Part shown: positions 52,700 to 61,186 of the stretch, piece by piece
Layout: the number at the start of each line of letters is the position of its first letter
How positions within the stretch are numbered: the stretch's first letter is position 1
Origin: Melieria omissa
Taxonomy: Eukaryota > Arthropoda > Insecta > Diptera > Ulidiidae
DNA length: 64,000 bases
NCBI GenBank assembly: GCA_963971225.1
Contig: OZ020270.1
Location: 16,293,817-16,357,816 of the forward strand
Reading direction: 5' to 3'
Notes under the pieces: model-generated
What the model was told of the DNA's origin: nothing
The model's input: only the letters and a program-made list of their open reading frames with translations
Databases searched by the model: none
Program-made: the position numbers and the translations under genes

Positions 52700-52788
52700 A
52701 GGTGTTACTACATGCAGAATTCGAACTTGCGTCGCTCTGCATGCGACTCGCTGGACCGCGCACTAACCAACTGAGCCACGGCGGCTGT
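52700..52788 (-). tRNA. tRNA-like SINE head (pseudo-tRNA)
   Basis: On the minus strand, GTGGCTCAGTTGGTTAG (A box, good match) is followed by AAGTTCGAATTCT (B box, near 52720). The context as the 5' end of the SINE, flush with the 16-bp duplication, explains it. It is not a functional tRNA. Confidence 0.6.
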
Positions 52789-52804
52789 CATTTGGAGAAT
52801 CAAT

Positions 52805-52962
52805 TGAAAAAATATAAGATTCACAACACAAACGACCTCGAAAAAGCATTAAAGGACGAGTGGGGGAAAATTGATCCTGATATATGCAGAAACCTCGTAC
52901 AATCAATGCCAAGAAGACTGAAAGCAATCATTAAAAGCAAAGGCCTCCCTACAAAATATTAA
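52805..52962 (+). pseudogene. Tc1-like transposase, last 50 residues
   Basis: After the SINE the frame resumes with a Leu-Lys-Lys-Tyr stretch and runs through Trp-Gly-Lys-Ile...Cys-Arg-Asn-Leu-Val-Gln-Ser-Met-Pro-Arg-Arg and Ile-Lys-Ser-Lys-Gly to TAA at 52960-52962. This is the standard Tc1 C-terminus. About 260 bp of 3' region leads to the right terminus. Confidence 0.82.
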
Positions 52963-53223
52963 TTTTAAAATAATACGATTTCCAAGTAACATTTACAAAA
53001 TGTCCGACTTTTTTGTTGGCGTGAAATTTTATAACTTGTCATGAATTTACTTATTTTTTTGAAATGAACTGGATTTTTAAAAAAATTGTTTCTGTTTTCC
53101 GAAATTGATAAATGTATCATTTACTGAAAAATACAAATTTATCATAGAACATTATTTTACAGGTAAAATGGGTGAGTGAACATACATCTCATGTTTGTCC
53201 GACTACATTATTGACCCACTGTA

Positions 53224-53900
53224 CGTGGTAGACTCATTGAAAAAAATGTGGTAGATTTGAATGAAATGTGGTAGATTTTTTGTATTGTACGTTAATTGTA
53301 TTTTTTTGCATTTGTACATTTATTGTATTTCTTGTTTGTATTGTATTGTATTTTTACATTAATTGCACTATGCACTTTAAACTGTGCCGTGTTTCTTCCC
53401 ATTGTTTTTTGTATTGTTGGCTATATTTTTTTTCTTTTTTGGGAGCTCGGACTCGCAAATTTCAGCAGCAGGCACAACTTCGCGTGGTAAAACTTCGTCC
53501 CGTCCAAGCGCATTGCCATCGCAATGTGATATTCTAAAATACTAAACGTTACTAAAAATAAAGGAAAAAAGTATTCAACTTTTTTAGAAATTTTTCCATT
53601 TTAATTGTACCTGCCGCCAAAACAATTGTCAAACTGTCAACTATTTGTAGTGCACTGCTTTCGAAGTGATGAGAGTGCTACCACATAAATTTTTTTTGCA
53701 CACTTTCACTTATAACATAATGTTCAATGCAGCCCTAACATAAATTTTATAACATAAAACTCTAATTTACTTGGAGTAATAGGTTGGTTAATAGAAAAAT
53801 GTATGTTCCAAAAAATGTGGTAGATTTTAAGCCCTCCGTGGTAGATGTGGTTGAAACTTGATTTTAAAAATAAATGTGGTAGATCTACCACATATGTGGT
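53224..53900. repeat. Region with repeated GTGGTAGAT motifs
   Basis: GTGGTAGA(T/C) occurs at about 53226, 53250, 53270, 53817, 53839 and 53877, and the complement ATCTACCAC at 53883. The motifs cluster at both ends of a 670-bp AT-rich segment, which suggests subterminal repeats of a non-autonomous element. Exact ends are not resolved. Confidence 0.45.
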
Positions 53901-54329
53901 CGAAGTAAGCACACTGATCACAATAATCATTGTTGAGCCAAACGAGCAAAAATCCAAAACGATTGGTATTAAGACAACCGCTGAGTATAATCACAGAGCA
54001 AACAAGAAGAACATGGTTCGATTGATTTAAAATCAACATCGAACATGTGTGTTTGAGCATGTTTGATCGGTTGAACCAAAGAATATACAATATAAAGAAT
54101 ATGCATCTTCAAAAATTTGGCAAGCGTGTTTCAGGACGCGGGGGAAGAGATGATCGGAGGCATAGGTTGCGGGAAATTTGCTCGCGCTCAACAGTTTGCG
54201 ATCTTGTTCGTCGAAGCGCAAGCGGAGAGTAAACAACGAACCAGTGCTGCCGTTTTCAATTTTGTTTCAGTAGTACAAATTATGATTTTGGGTAGTATTT
54301 ATGAACTTTGAGTAGTACAAATGCATGTT
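53901..54329. other. Unassigned stretch before LINE
   Basis: I see short frames only and no recognised domain or terminus. Confidence 0.4.
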
Positions 54330-54349
54330 TTCTTAACAGTGTAATAACC

Positions 54350-54688
54350 GCAAGGATTCATCAACCACTAAATCTAAATTGTGAAAACATTTTGCCAGCG
54401 GATCTGGAATTCTTGCAAAATACGAACAAGCCTTTTCATTGCAAAGATTGCGCGGCATCCCGTCGAAATTCTATTCGCTCGCCCCCGCCATTGGCAGAGA
54501 GTACACCGTCTAATGTCAACTCTACCATGGTGATCTCGGCTGCTAATAGTGCTCAATCGCCACACCTAGTGCAAAGCAAAAAATCTAGTACTCCTGTGCC
54601 TCAGCAATTAACACAACAACGAGCTAAGCCTACTCTCCCCGCGCAACAAAAGCTTTCTAAGGAAACGATTTCGCTCAATGCTGTCTAA
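54350..54688 (+). pseudogene. LINE ORF1, N-terminal part
   Basis: The frame has a leftover of the N-terminal Cys finger (Phe-His-Cys-X2-Cys near 54441) and a Ser/Pro/Gln-rich stretch. It ends at TAA 54686-54688; the reading continues at once in the same frame as the next piece after the stop. The N-terminal half of the finger is missing or frameshifted. Confidence 0.65.
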
Positions 54689-55513
54689 AATGAGGTCGTT
54701 GCCCTCAGAGCTGTGAATGCCCAGGCGCTCACTTTAATTAATTCTCTGCAATCTGAAAACAAACTCTTAATCCAAAAACTCGAAGACTTACAAGCTGACG
54801 TTCAATCTACGCAACGTAAACTTTCGGAACAGGATCCTACCACGGCTATCTTGCTTCTTTCTAACGATATTAAGAGCCTTCAACGCATATTACATGGCCT
54901 CGTAAACAAAAATGAGCCGGGACCGAACATTCTCTCGCCATCCAGCGCTTGTGTTGGTAGCGCTATGCCCGTTAGTGCAGCTCTCTCTGACAATGCAGGT
55001 GCTGCTTTGAAGGCGCCTCGCCCTGATGCTGTTACTCTTGCTCACTCCGCTGCTCCAGCTGCGGTTCCGAACGTCCAATGTTCGCCTGCTGCTACTGCTG
55101 CTGCTGCTTCGAATGCACCTCGTGATGTTGTTGTTGCTGATCACGCTCTCTCCGCTGCTCTGACTGCAATTCCGAACGCCCAATGCTCGCCGGTTGCTAC
55201 TGTCGCTTCGAAGATACATCGTGGTATTGTTGCTAATCGCGCTCTCTCTGCCGTTCCTGCTGATGCGCCATGCTCTTATGCGGCTACTGTTCGTTCTTTG
55301 GATTCTGCCGTCTCTTTGCCAACGATTGACTCTGCTGCTATACATCGTGAAGTCTCTTTGTATGCTGGGCGTTCGTCTAGTCCAGGGTGGACTACTGCGG
55401 TGGGGAAAAATAAAATGCATAAACATAAGCGCATTGTTGGATCCAATGATAACTCCGAACTTGGCGTTGCTGTTCGTCTAAAGTGGCTGCACCTCTCATC
55501 ATTCCTACCAACG
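54689..55513 (+). pseudogene. LINE ORF1, middle part up to Transib
   Basis: A coiled-coil region (about 54713-54900, heptads of Leu/Ile) is followed by a long Ala/Ser/Pro-rich region. The conserved Arg-Leu-Lys-Trp-Leu-His-Leu-Ser-Ser-Phe block stands just before the insertion. The same block is seen in the ORF1 at 24.5 kb. The Transib duplication CAACG (55509-55513) ends this part. Confidence 0.72.
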
Positions 55514-56099
55514 CACTATGGCCCAACGGTCGGTAAAACGTTGCAAAAATCAAAAATTTCATGAAAGCGTTCGATAAAATGAATACACGCATCTTATATA
55601 ATTTTCCAGGGATTACGAATATGTAACTTTCATTAAATTCAGATTAGTAGTTTGGGAGGTAGAGCCGCTCAAAGTTGACAATTTTTCCACATCGAGAAAA
55701 ATGTGTATGTTTTGTTTTTTTTTCCTCTTTAAGATTGATTTGTATGTAAATGAAGCGACCTATCGGTAACTTGTTGGTTTTTTCTAAAACGTACGTTAAT
55801 TGTTAATATAATAAAAATAAAAAATGTTTTTATTTGTTTTAAAAGTTGTTCGATCTACCGATTGCTCGAAAAGTCTATATTTCGACCTTTTTTTCAACTT
55901 TGATCGAAAATAAAAAAAAAAGACCAAAAATGACCTCCGCGAAATTGAGGGAGGTTATTTGCTATTCAATTGTTTACCTAACTTCCAAAACTCAGCTGCA
56001 ACTTTTTGCAACTTTAGTTTCTAGAGCAATAAAGGTGAAACAACTTCGGGTCGAAAACCACGTAATTATACGGAAAATCGCGCACATTTAGTACGGTCA

Positions 56100-56715
56100 A
56101 AAACCCTTTTGTGTTGCTGGCATTTATCTATATCTATATATGTAATGACGCTCAAACAGACTGGCCGATTTTAATGAAATTTTCTTTATTGGATTCGTCT
56201 TGTGTCAGTTCAGGTTCGTGCGAAAAGAAAATTCCGGAAAATCTATTGGAAAAGTTGGAAAACCCCTGTAATTTTTGACTGTGAATCCTGAAAATTGTCA
56301 GACGATAACGTTGGAACTATAAGTCACACATCAATTAAATTCACTAGGAACTTACTATTTAGTCGTGTCCTTCGACAGATGGAATGGGGCGGGTATTGGA
56401 CGAGGGGGCGTGGCACCACTCATACAAGCCAAATCTGAATAATGGAATATCTTCAAAATTGTAAGGTGCACAGGATTGAAATTTAGTATTGTGTCGTCCC
56501 ATAGATGAGTCATTCTACTGGTAAGATTTGATAGGCGTTGGACAAGGGGCGTGGCATATTTTTTGTGACCTTAATATTTTGCTAAATTATAAGTCGCACA
56601 GCAATGAAACTAAGTACGGACCTACCATTTATTCATATCTTTCGACAGCGGGAATGGTGCGGGTATTAAACAAGGGGGCGTGGCACCGCCTATTTAACTT
56701 AAATCTGGTTCAACC
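56100..56715. repeat. GGGCGTGGC tandem-repeat family, second locus
   Basis: Two and a half units resemble those at 13331-14115. GGGGGCGTGGCACC occurs near 56405 and 56682, and GGGGCGTGGCAT near 56547. It sits inside the Transib element upstream of the transposase remnant, so it is probably a later insertion. Confidence 0.6.
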
Positions 56716-56779
56716 GCAGTCGATTTCTTTACTAAATCTTAGCAGTCTCGATTGCAGCCTCGATTGAGTTTATCAGAGA

Positions 56780-57106
56780 AAAAACTTACTCCTACGGTGC
56801 ATAATTGTAGCACATGGAAAGGATTTAATAGAATACCATTGCTTACCAAAAGGGGAATTGTCTGGAGAAGCTCAAGAATGCAAAAATAAGGACTACAAAA
56901 GGTATAGATGTATGAACACTTGCAAACTATCACGAGCTAGACAAAATGAAGACCTTTTCAATATGTTAGCAGTCTCTTCTGATCCAGTTATTTCATCTAT
57001 GAGATCTGTAAGATCACAAAAAGAACTTACAGATACTTACAGCTTAGAAATGATTTCATTATTAGACATTCCTTCCAGCGTAGATAGCGATTTTGAAAAA
57101 ATCTAA
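56780..57106 (+). pseudogene. Transib transposase, C-terminal fragment
   Basis: The frame ending at TAA 57104-57106 has His-Gly-Lys-Asp, Leu-Pro-Lys-Gly-Glu-Leu-Ser-Gly-Glu-Ala-Gln-Glu, Asn-Lys-Asp-Tyr-Lys-Arg-Tyr-Arg and Ser-Ser-Asp-Pro-Val-Ile-Ser-Ser. These are characteristic of the Transib/RAG1-core C-terminal region, and the Glu of the Glu-Ala-Gln-Glu block falls where the third catalytic acidic residue of RAG1-like enzymes is expected. The N-terminal and central parts, with the first two catalytic Asp residues, are gone. Family recognition agrees independently with the heptamer ends and the 5-bp duplication. Confidence 0.78.
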
Positions 57107-57425
57107 CTTTCAAAAAAAATTTTTTTTTTGTAAAAAATTACGTATGAATCAATAAATTATATTAATTTATTAGAAAAAATATATAAAAAAAATAATTTTT
57201 TAATGCAAACAAATAAGTAATTTCATTGTAGTATGAAGTTTTACTAAATCTTAACTTTGGCAACGAATTTTAAAGCCCCCTGTTTCTGTGGCACCCTGTT
57301 TTTATGCCCAGTTAAAGCTTAGATATTACACTTTCAGATGCAGTTTAAATTTTTTAAATATCTTTATTGGTTCAGAAGTTATGATTTTTGCAACGAAAAA
57401 TGGAAAACCGGGCCATAGTGCAACG

Positions 57426-57671
57426 GTCACTACTAATAACATCATCGACTACGTTTCAAAGCATGCAAATATTGAAAAGAATGGCATTTTGTGTTACAGT
57501 CTCGTTAAAAAAGATTCGCCAACTGAAACTTTAAAGCGTATCAATTTTAAGTTAGGTATTCCCGAGTACTTAGTTGATAAATTACTTAGTCCTGAACTGT
57601 GGCCAATAAATGTTAAAATACGCCCATTTGAATTTTTTCAAAAACCGGTGAATCCAAAGCAAGGGACTTAA
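57426..57671 (+). pseudogene. LINE ORF1, C-terminal part after Transib
   Basis: This resumes ORF1 with Ile-Ile-Asp-Tyr-Val-Ser-Lys-His. It ends with Pro-Glu-Leu-Trp-Pro-Ile-Asn-Val-Lys-Ile-Arg-Pro-Phe-Glu-Phe-Phe and TAA at 57669-57671. The open frame to the left (from 57288) is Transib sequence, not ORF1. Confidence 0.8.
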
Positions 57672-57682
57672 AAACGAATTTT

Positions 57683-58248
57683 GTGTCAAATGTTTATAAT
57701 TTAAATTGGCATACTCTTAAAATGTATTACCAAAATGTCGCTGGTATCAGGACTAAATCCAAGTCGATTTTTCTTGCCACATCTCATATGGAGTATGACG
57801 TGATTATTCTGGTGGAGACATGGCTAAATGCAGACTTTGGTGATGGAGAATTTTTCAACCAATCACTTTACCAAGTCTATCGTAAGGACAGAGATTCAAT
57901 AAAAACAGGGTGTCAAAGAGGTGGTGGTGTACTTATTGCGGTTAAACGTACGCTGCGCTCCTTTGCGCACGAACTGTTTGATAATGATACTTTGCTTGAC
58001 CAGCTATGTGTTTCTATTTCTGGTTCACCTGAGCAGTTAGTTATCTGCGTTTCTTATATTCCGCCTAATAGCTCTGACTCATTATATTGAGCTCATGTTA
58101 ATAATATCTTAAATCTGCCGGATCTAGATAAAGCAAATGTGCACTTCTGTGTTTTGGGCGATTTTAATCTCAGTAAACTCTCGTGGTCCTATTCTGATGC
58201 AGAGAATAAATCAACTCCATCGAATGTGACTGCTGCTCATGAGATAGA
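57683..58248 (+). pseudogene. LINE ORF2, endonuclease part before LINE insertion
   Basis: The endonuclease starts with Tyr-Tyr-Gln-Asn-Val-Ala-Gly-Ile-Arg-Thr-Lys (near 57722). It continues with Val-Glu-Thr-Trp-Leu-Asn (catalytic Glu, near 57810), Gly-Gly-Gly-Val-Leu-Ile-Ala and Leu-Gly-Asp-Phe-Asn-Leu (near 58156). One TGA at 58088 interrupts it. It is cut near 58248 by the minus-strand LOA-type LINE. The start chosen is ATG 57689, just after ORF1. Confidence 0.8.
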
Positions 58249-61186
58249 TTAGATTAGATTAGATTTGGGATTCGAACAACACCTGCCCGAGACACTGCGT
58301 CCAAGTAGTGAACTATTGTGTCATGTCCCTCTACGTTATTGGAGGAGTTCGTGTCCTCCAATGTTATCTAGGAACTCCTTTAGTTTCCTTAGATTCATTT
58401 CAGACAAATCTCTCGTCTGTATTACCTCCTTCCCTAATATTCGCTTTCTTGCGTGTATTAGGGCAGGGCATTCAGTTATAATATGTATAGAAGTCTCTTC
58501 CTCTTCCATACAAAATCTGCAAAGTTCGCTGTCCGTTAGTCCCAGACGCGCCTTATGCATATTTAGCAGACAGTGTCCACTTAGCATCCCCGTCATGACC
58601 TTGAGCTCCTTTCTGCTTAGGTCAATTAGGTACCTGGATTTCCTTTCCGAGTAGGCTGGAAAGAAAAGCTTGGAGCATCGTTGCCCCATTGTGTTCGACC
58701 ATTTGTGGTTTGCTCGATTAATGAATTCCTGTTTAACACAATGTCTGTAATGAGACTTGCTAACACCTATGATTGGTTCAGGTCCGTAGGGCCGGCTAGC
58801 AGCCCCTTCCTTTGCCAATCTGTCCGCTTCCTCATTACCATCGTGCCCACAGTGCGCAGGGATCCAGTGTATTATCACTTGGTTTTCCCTTGAGAGATCC
58901 TGGAGAACATTTGCTGTCTCCCAGACCAGTTTGGAGTCAAATGTCATCGAGCCTAGGGCCTTGATTGCCGCCTGGCTGTCTGACATTATGATTATCCTTT
59001 TCCGTCTAACATTGAATGTTAGTAATTTCCTGGCACACACATTTATGGCAAAGACCTCAGCCTGAAAAATCGAGGCTTTGTCCCCAAGACTTACAGAAGA
59101 CCGGAAACCGGAGCTAAATATTCCTGCCCCTGTTCCTTCTTCTGTCTTGGACCCATCGGTATACCAGACAATGTCCTCACACGTGAGACTGATCTTTTTA
59201 TCAGCCCAGTCCAACCTGTGAGGTATATACGTTGCGTAACTTTTTCTGAAGAGGTGCTTCTGGGGCATCTGGTCCAGAGGCATCCAAAAGCCTCCATCCC
59301 GCCCCCTGTCCCTCAGCAGAGATCGATGGCCGATTGCCTGTGCATCCCTTGGTATGGATCCATTATGCATCAGCCTGTGTGTGCTATTGGTTGCTGCCAT
59401 CTGCACATTCAGTTCCAGCGGTAGCATTCCCAATATAACATTGAGAGCTGCAGTTGGAGTGGTTCTGAGACATCCTGTTATACAGGTATTCGCTAGTCTT
59501 TGTAGTTTCTCTAGCTTAGTCGCAGTTGTTACTTCTGTGGTTTTCTTCCACCAGACTATCGCTCCATAAGTGATAGTTGGCAGAATTACTAGGGTGTAAA
59601 TCTTCTGAAGCCATTTCGGCCTCAGACCCCAGTTTTTCCCACAGATCCTCTTGCAGCTCCAGAGAGCATTACCTGCTCTTGTAAGCATGCGATCTACGTG
59701 GGGTCTCCAGTTCAATTTACTGTCTAGAGTTACCCCTAGGTACTTAACCTCCTTCGAGTAGTTAAGTTCTTTACCAAAGATCCTAACCTGTCTTAGGTTT
59801 AATTTCCTTTTAAGAGTGAAAGGCACTACAATGGTCTTATCTGGATTCACAGACAGTTTCTGTCTGACGCACCAGCACTCCACTGTGTTCAACGCGTTCT
59901 GGAGCAAGTCTGAGACGGTTTGTCCATCTCTGCCCCTGACTGCGATTACTAGGTCGTCTGCATATGCAATGACTTCATGTCCCTGCTCTGTAAGAGAGCG
60001 GATTAGTCCGTCAACGACCACAGACCACAGCAGCGGGGATAGGACTCCTCCTTGGGGACACCCCCTTGCTGTTTTTGCAGAGAGCTCTACCCCCCCTAAG
60101 CTGGACCGAATCACCCTGCTTTCGAGCATTGATGATATCCATCTTATGAGAGTGGTAGGCACCTGGAAGTCTTCTAGCGCTGTTTCTATCGCTGCGAAGG
60201 TCGTGTAGTTGAAGGCCCCTTCAATGTCTAAGAAACCTGCCAGGCAGATCTCCTTCACTTCCAGGGACTTCTCAATTTTGCCTACCAGCACTGATAGGGC
60301 CGTTTCTGTGGATCTACCTTTCTGATAGGCGTGTTGATTCGTGCTAAGGGGACACCGGGTTAGAATTTCTTCCCTCAGGAAGCGGTCAACAACCTTTTCC
60401 AGTCCCTTTAGCACGAAGGGCATTAGGCTTATTGGCCTGAAGGATTTAGGGTCCTTTTTGTTGGATCTTCCAGGTTTTGGCAAGTAGATCACATTTACTG
60501 CTCTCCAGGCCTCTGGAATATATCCATATGCTAGACTGCATGAGTATATCTTTGTTAGAATAGGCGCTAGTATATTCATTCCCTTCTGCAAGAGTGCCGG
60601 GAAAATGCCATCTCTTCCCGGTGCTTTGTACGGGGCGAATGATTCCAGCGCCCATTTAACTATTTGCGCATTGCACACGGCTTTGGCCGTTCTCCAATCT
60701 TCCCTACTTGGACAATACGACTGTCCCGTACTGTCAATCAGAGGATCGGCTGTCAATATGTTCGATCCCGGGAAGTGTGTATTAGTGAGTAGGGCAAGCG
60801 ATTCCATCTCACTTTTTGTGGAGGACCCATATGCATCCACTAGAGTTCCGATTGGACAGGATTTTTCCATCGAGAGGATCTTCTGTAGCCTGCAACTGGA
60901 GGACATATCTGATACGTCCTCACAGAACCGCCTAAAAGATTCTCTCTTGGCCTTCCTGATCTCTTGATTGTATTTAGTGAGGGTCTGGGAGTAGGTCTGC
61001 CAGTCATTATTGCGCTTAGCTCTGTTGAACAGTTTCCTTACTTCCTTCCTTAGCTTGCTAAGGTGACCACTCCACCATGGCGTCTGCCTCTTAAAGGTCT
61101 TGGTCTTTAGGGGACAGTTTTCTTCATAGGCATTGAGGATGGATCCCTTGAGCGTTGTCGAGGCCCTTTCCAATCTGTCTATCTAT
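58249..61186 (-). mobile_element. 5'-truncated LOA-type LINE inserted in LINE ORF2
   Basis: The minus-strand 3' end is a (TAGAT)n-type tail at 58246-58266. The 5' end is truncated inside ORF2 near 61182. ATAGAT occurs at both junctions (58243-58248 and about 61185-61190), and host coding continues on either side. Protein motifs resemble the LOA-type LINE at 1.8-8.6 kb, including the Asp-Gly-Ile-Phe-Pro-Ala-Leu-Leu-Gln-Lys-Gly block. The endonuclease is lost, as usual for 5'-truncated LINE insertions. Confidence 0.85.
58336..61173 (-). CDS. LINE ORF2 fragment: RT and RNase H, uninterrupted
   Basis: This 945-codon minus-strand frame is free of stops. It contains RT motifs Pro-Gly-Arg-Asp-Gly-Ile-Phe-Pro (near 60630), Phe-Arg-Pro-Ile-Ser-Leu (near 60445), Gln-His-Ala-Tyr-Gln-Lys-Gly-Arg-Ser (near 60325), Cys-Pro-Gln-Gly-Gly-Val-Leu-Ser-Pro (near 60060) and catalytic Tyr-Ala-Asp-Asp (near 59960). 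RNase H follows with Trp-Tyr-Thr-Asp-Gly-Ser (near 59160), Ala-Glu (near 59065), Met-Ser-Asp-Ser-Gln-Ala (near 58980) and His-Trp-Ile-Pro-Ala-His-Cys-Gly (near 58870). A C-terminal Cys-X2-Cys...His...Cys lies near 58510. It has no own start because the 5' end is truncated; 61173 is only the first usable codon. Confidence 0.85.
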   Translation of the reverse strand: MERASTTLKGSILNAYEENCPLKTKTFKRQTPWWSGHLSKLRKEVRKLFNRAKRNNDWQTYSQTLTKYNQEIRKAKRESFRRFCEDVSDMSSSCRLQKILSMEKSCPIGTLVDAYGSSTKSEMESLALLTNTHFPGSNILTADPLIDSTGQSYCPSREDWRTAKAVCNAQIVKWALESFAPYKAPGRDGIFPALLQKGMNILAPILTKIYSCSLAYGYIPEAWRAVNVIYLPKPGRSNKKDPKSFRPISLMPFVLKGLEKVVDRFLREEILTRCPLSTNQHAYQKGRSTETALSVLVGKIEKSLEVKEICLAGFLDIEGAFNYTTFAAIETALEDFQVPTTLIRWISSMLESRVIRSSLGGVELSAKTARGCPQGGVLSPLLWSVVVDGLIRSLTEQGHEVIAYADDLVIAVRGRDGQTVSDLLQNALNTVECWCVRQKLSVNPDKTIVVPFTLKRKLNLRQVRIFGKELNYSKEVKYLGVTLDSKLNWRPHVDRMLTRAGNALWSCKRICGKNWGLRPKWLQKIYTLVILPTITYGAIVWWKKTTEVTTATKLEKLQRLANTCITGCLRTTPTAALNVILGMLPLELNVQMAATNSTHRLMHNGSIPRDAQAIGHRSLLRDRGRDGGFWMPLDQMPQKHLFRKSYATYIPHRLDWADKKISLTCEDIVWYTDGSKTEEGTGAGIFSSGFRSSVSLGDKASIFQAEVFAINVCARKLLTFNVRRKRIIIMSDSQAAIKALGSMTFDSKLVWETANVLQDLSRENQVIIHWIPAHCGHDGNEEADRLAKEGAASRPYGPEPIIGVSKSHYRHCVKQEFINRANHKWSNTMGQRCSKLFFPAYSERKSRYLIDLSRKELKVMTGMLSGHCLLNMHKARLGLTDSELCRFCMEEEETSIHIITECPALIHARKRILGKEVIQTRDLSEMNLRKLKEFLDNIGGHELLQ

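Larger units (their letters stand above)
50905..52788 (-). mobile_element. tRNA-derived SINE, itself carrying two insertions
   Basis: The minus-strand SINE has a tRNA-like head at 52788-52700 and a body including sequence complementary to 52505-52700. It ends near 51625-51661 in GCCAATCAATTA and a TTATTATTATT tail (50905-50915). The 16-bp duplication at its outer ends is the size expected for LINE-mobilised SINEs. Two inverted-repeat elements (50916-51624 and 51662-52501) sit inside it. Its own length without them is about 335 bp. Confidence 0.78.
50576..53221 (+). mobile_element. Tc1-like transposon, 3' part, split by nested insertions
   Basis: The C-terminal half of a Tc1-type transposase and a right terminus survive. 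The terminus is the complement of TACAGTGGGTCAATAATGTA, ending at 53221 with TA at 53222-53223. A 1.9-kb nested block (50905-52788) interrupts the gene and is flanked by a 16-bp duplication, CATTTGGAGAATCAAT (50889-50904 and 52789-52804). The left end of the Tc1 element was not found. Confidence 0.82.
55514..57420 (+). mobile_element. Transib DNA transposon, 1,907 bp, partial transposase
   Basis: Ends are CACTATG (55514-55520) and CATAGTG (57414-57420), fitting the CACWRTG rule. CAACG is duplicated on both sides (55509-55513 and 57421-57425), and removing the insert joins the LINE ORF1. Both ends carry CACTATGGCCC, then a 22-base spacing from the heptamer to GCAAAAATC (55543-55551; complement at 57383-57391). 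A transposase C-terminus is preserved at 56780-57106. A copy of the GGGCGTGGC tandem family (about 56100-56715) lies inside. Confidence 0.88.

Noticed and set aside
57288..57420. Frame opening at 57288 as the N-terminus of LINE ORF1
   Set aside because: This segment is the right end of the Transib element; ORF1 coding begins again only after the CAACG duplication at 57421-57425.
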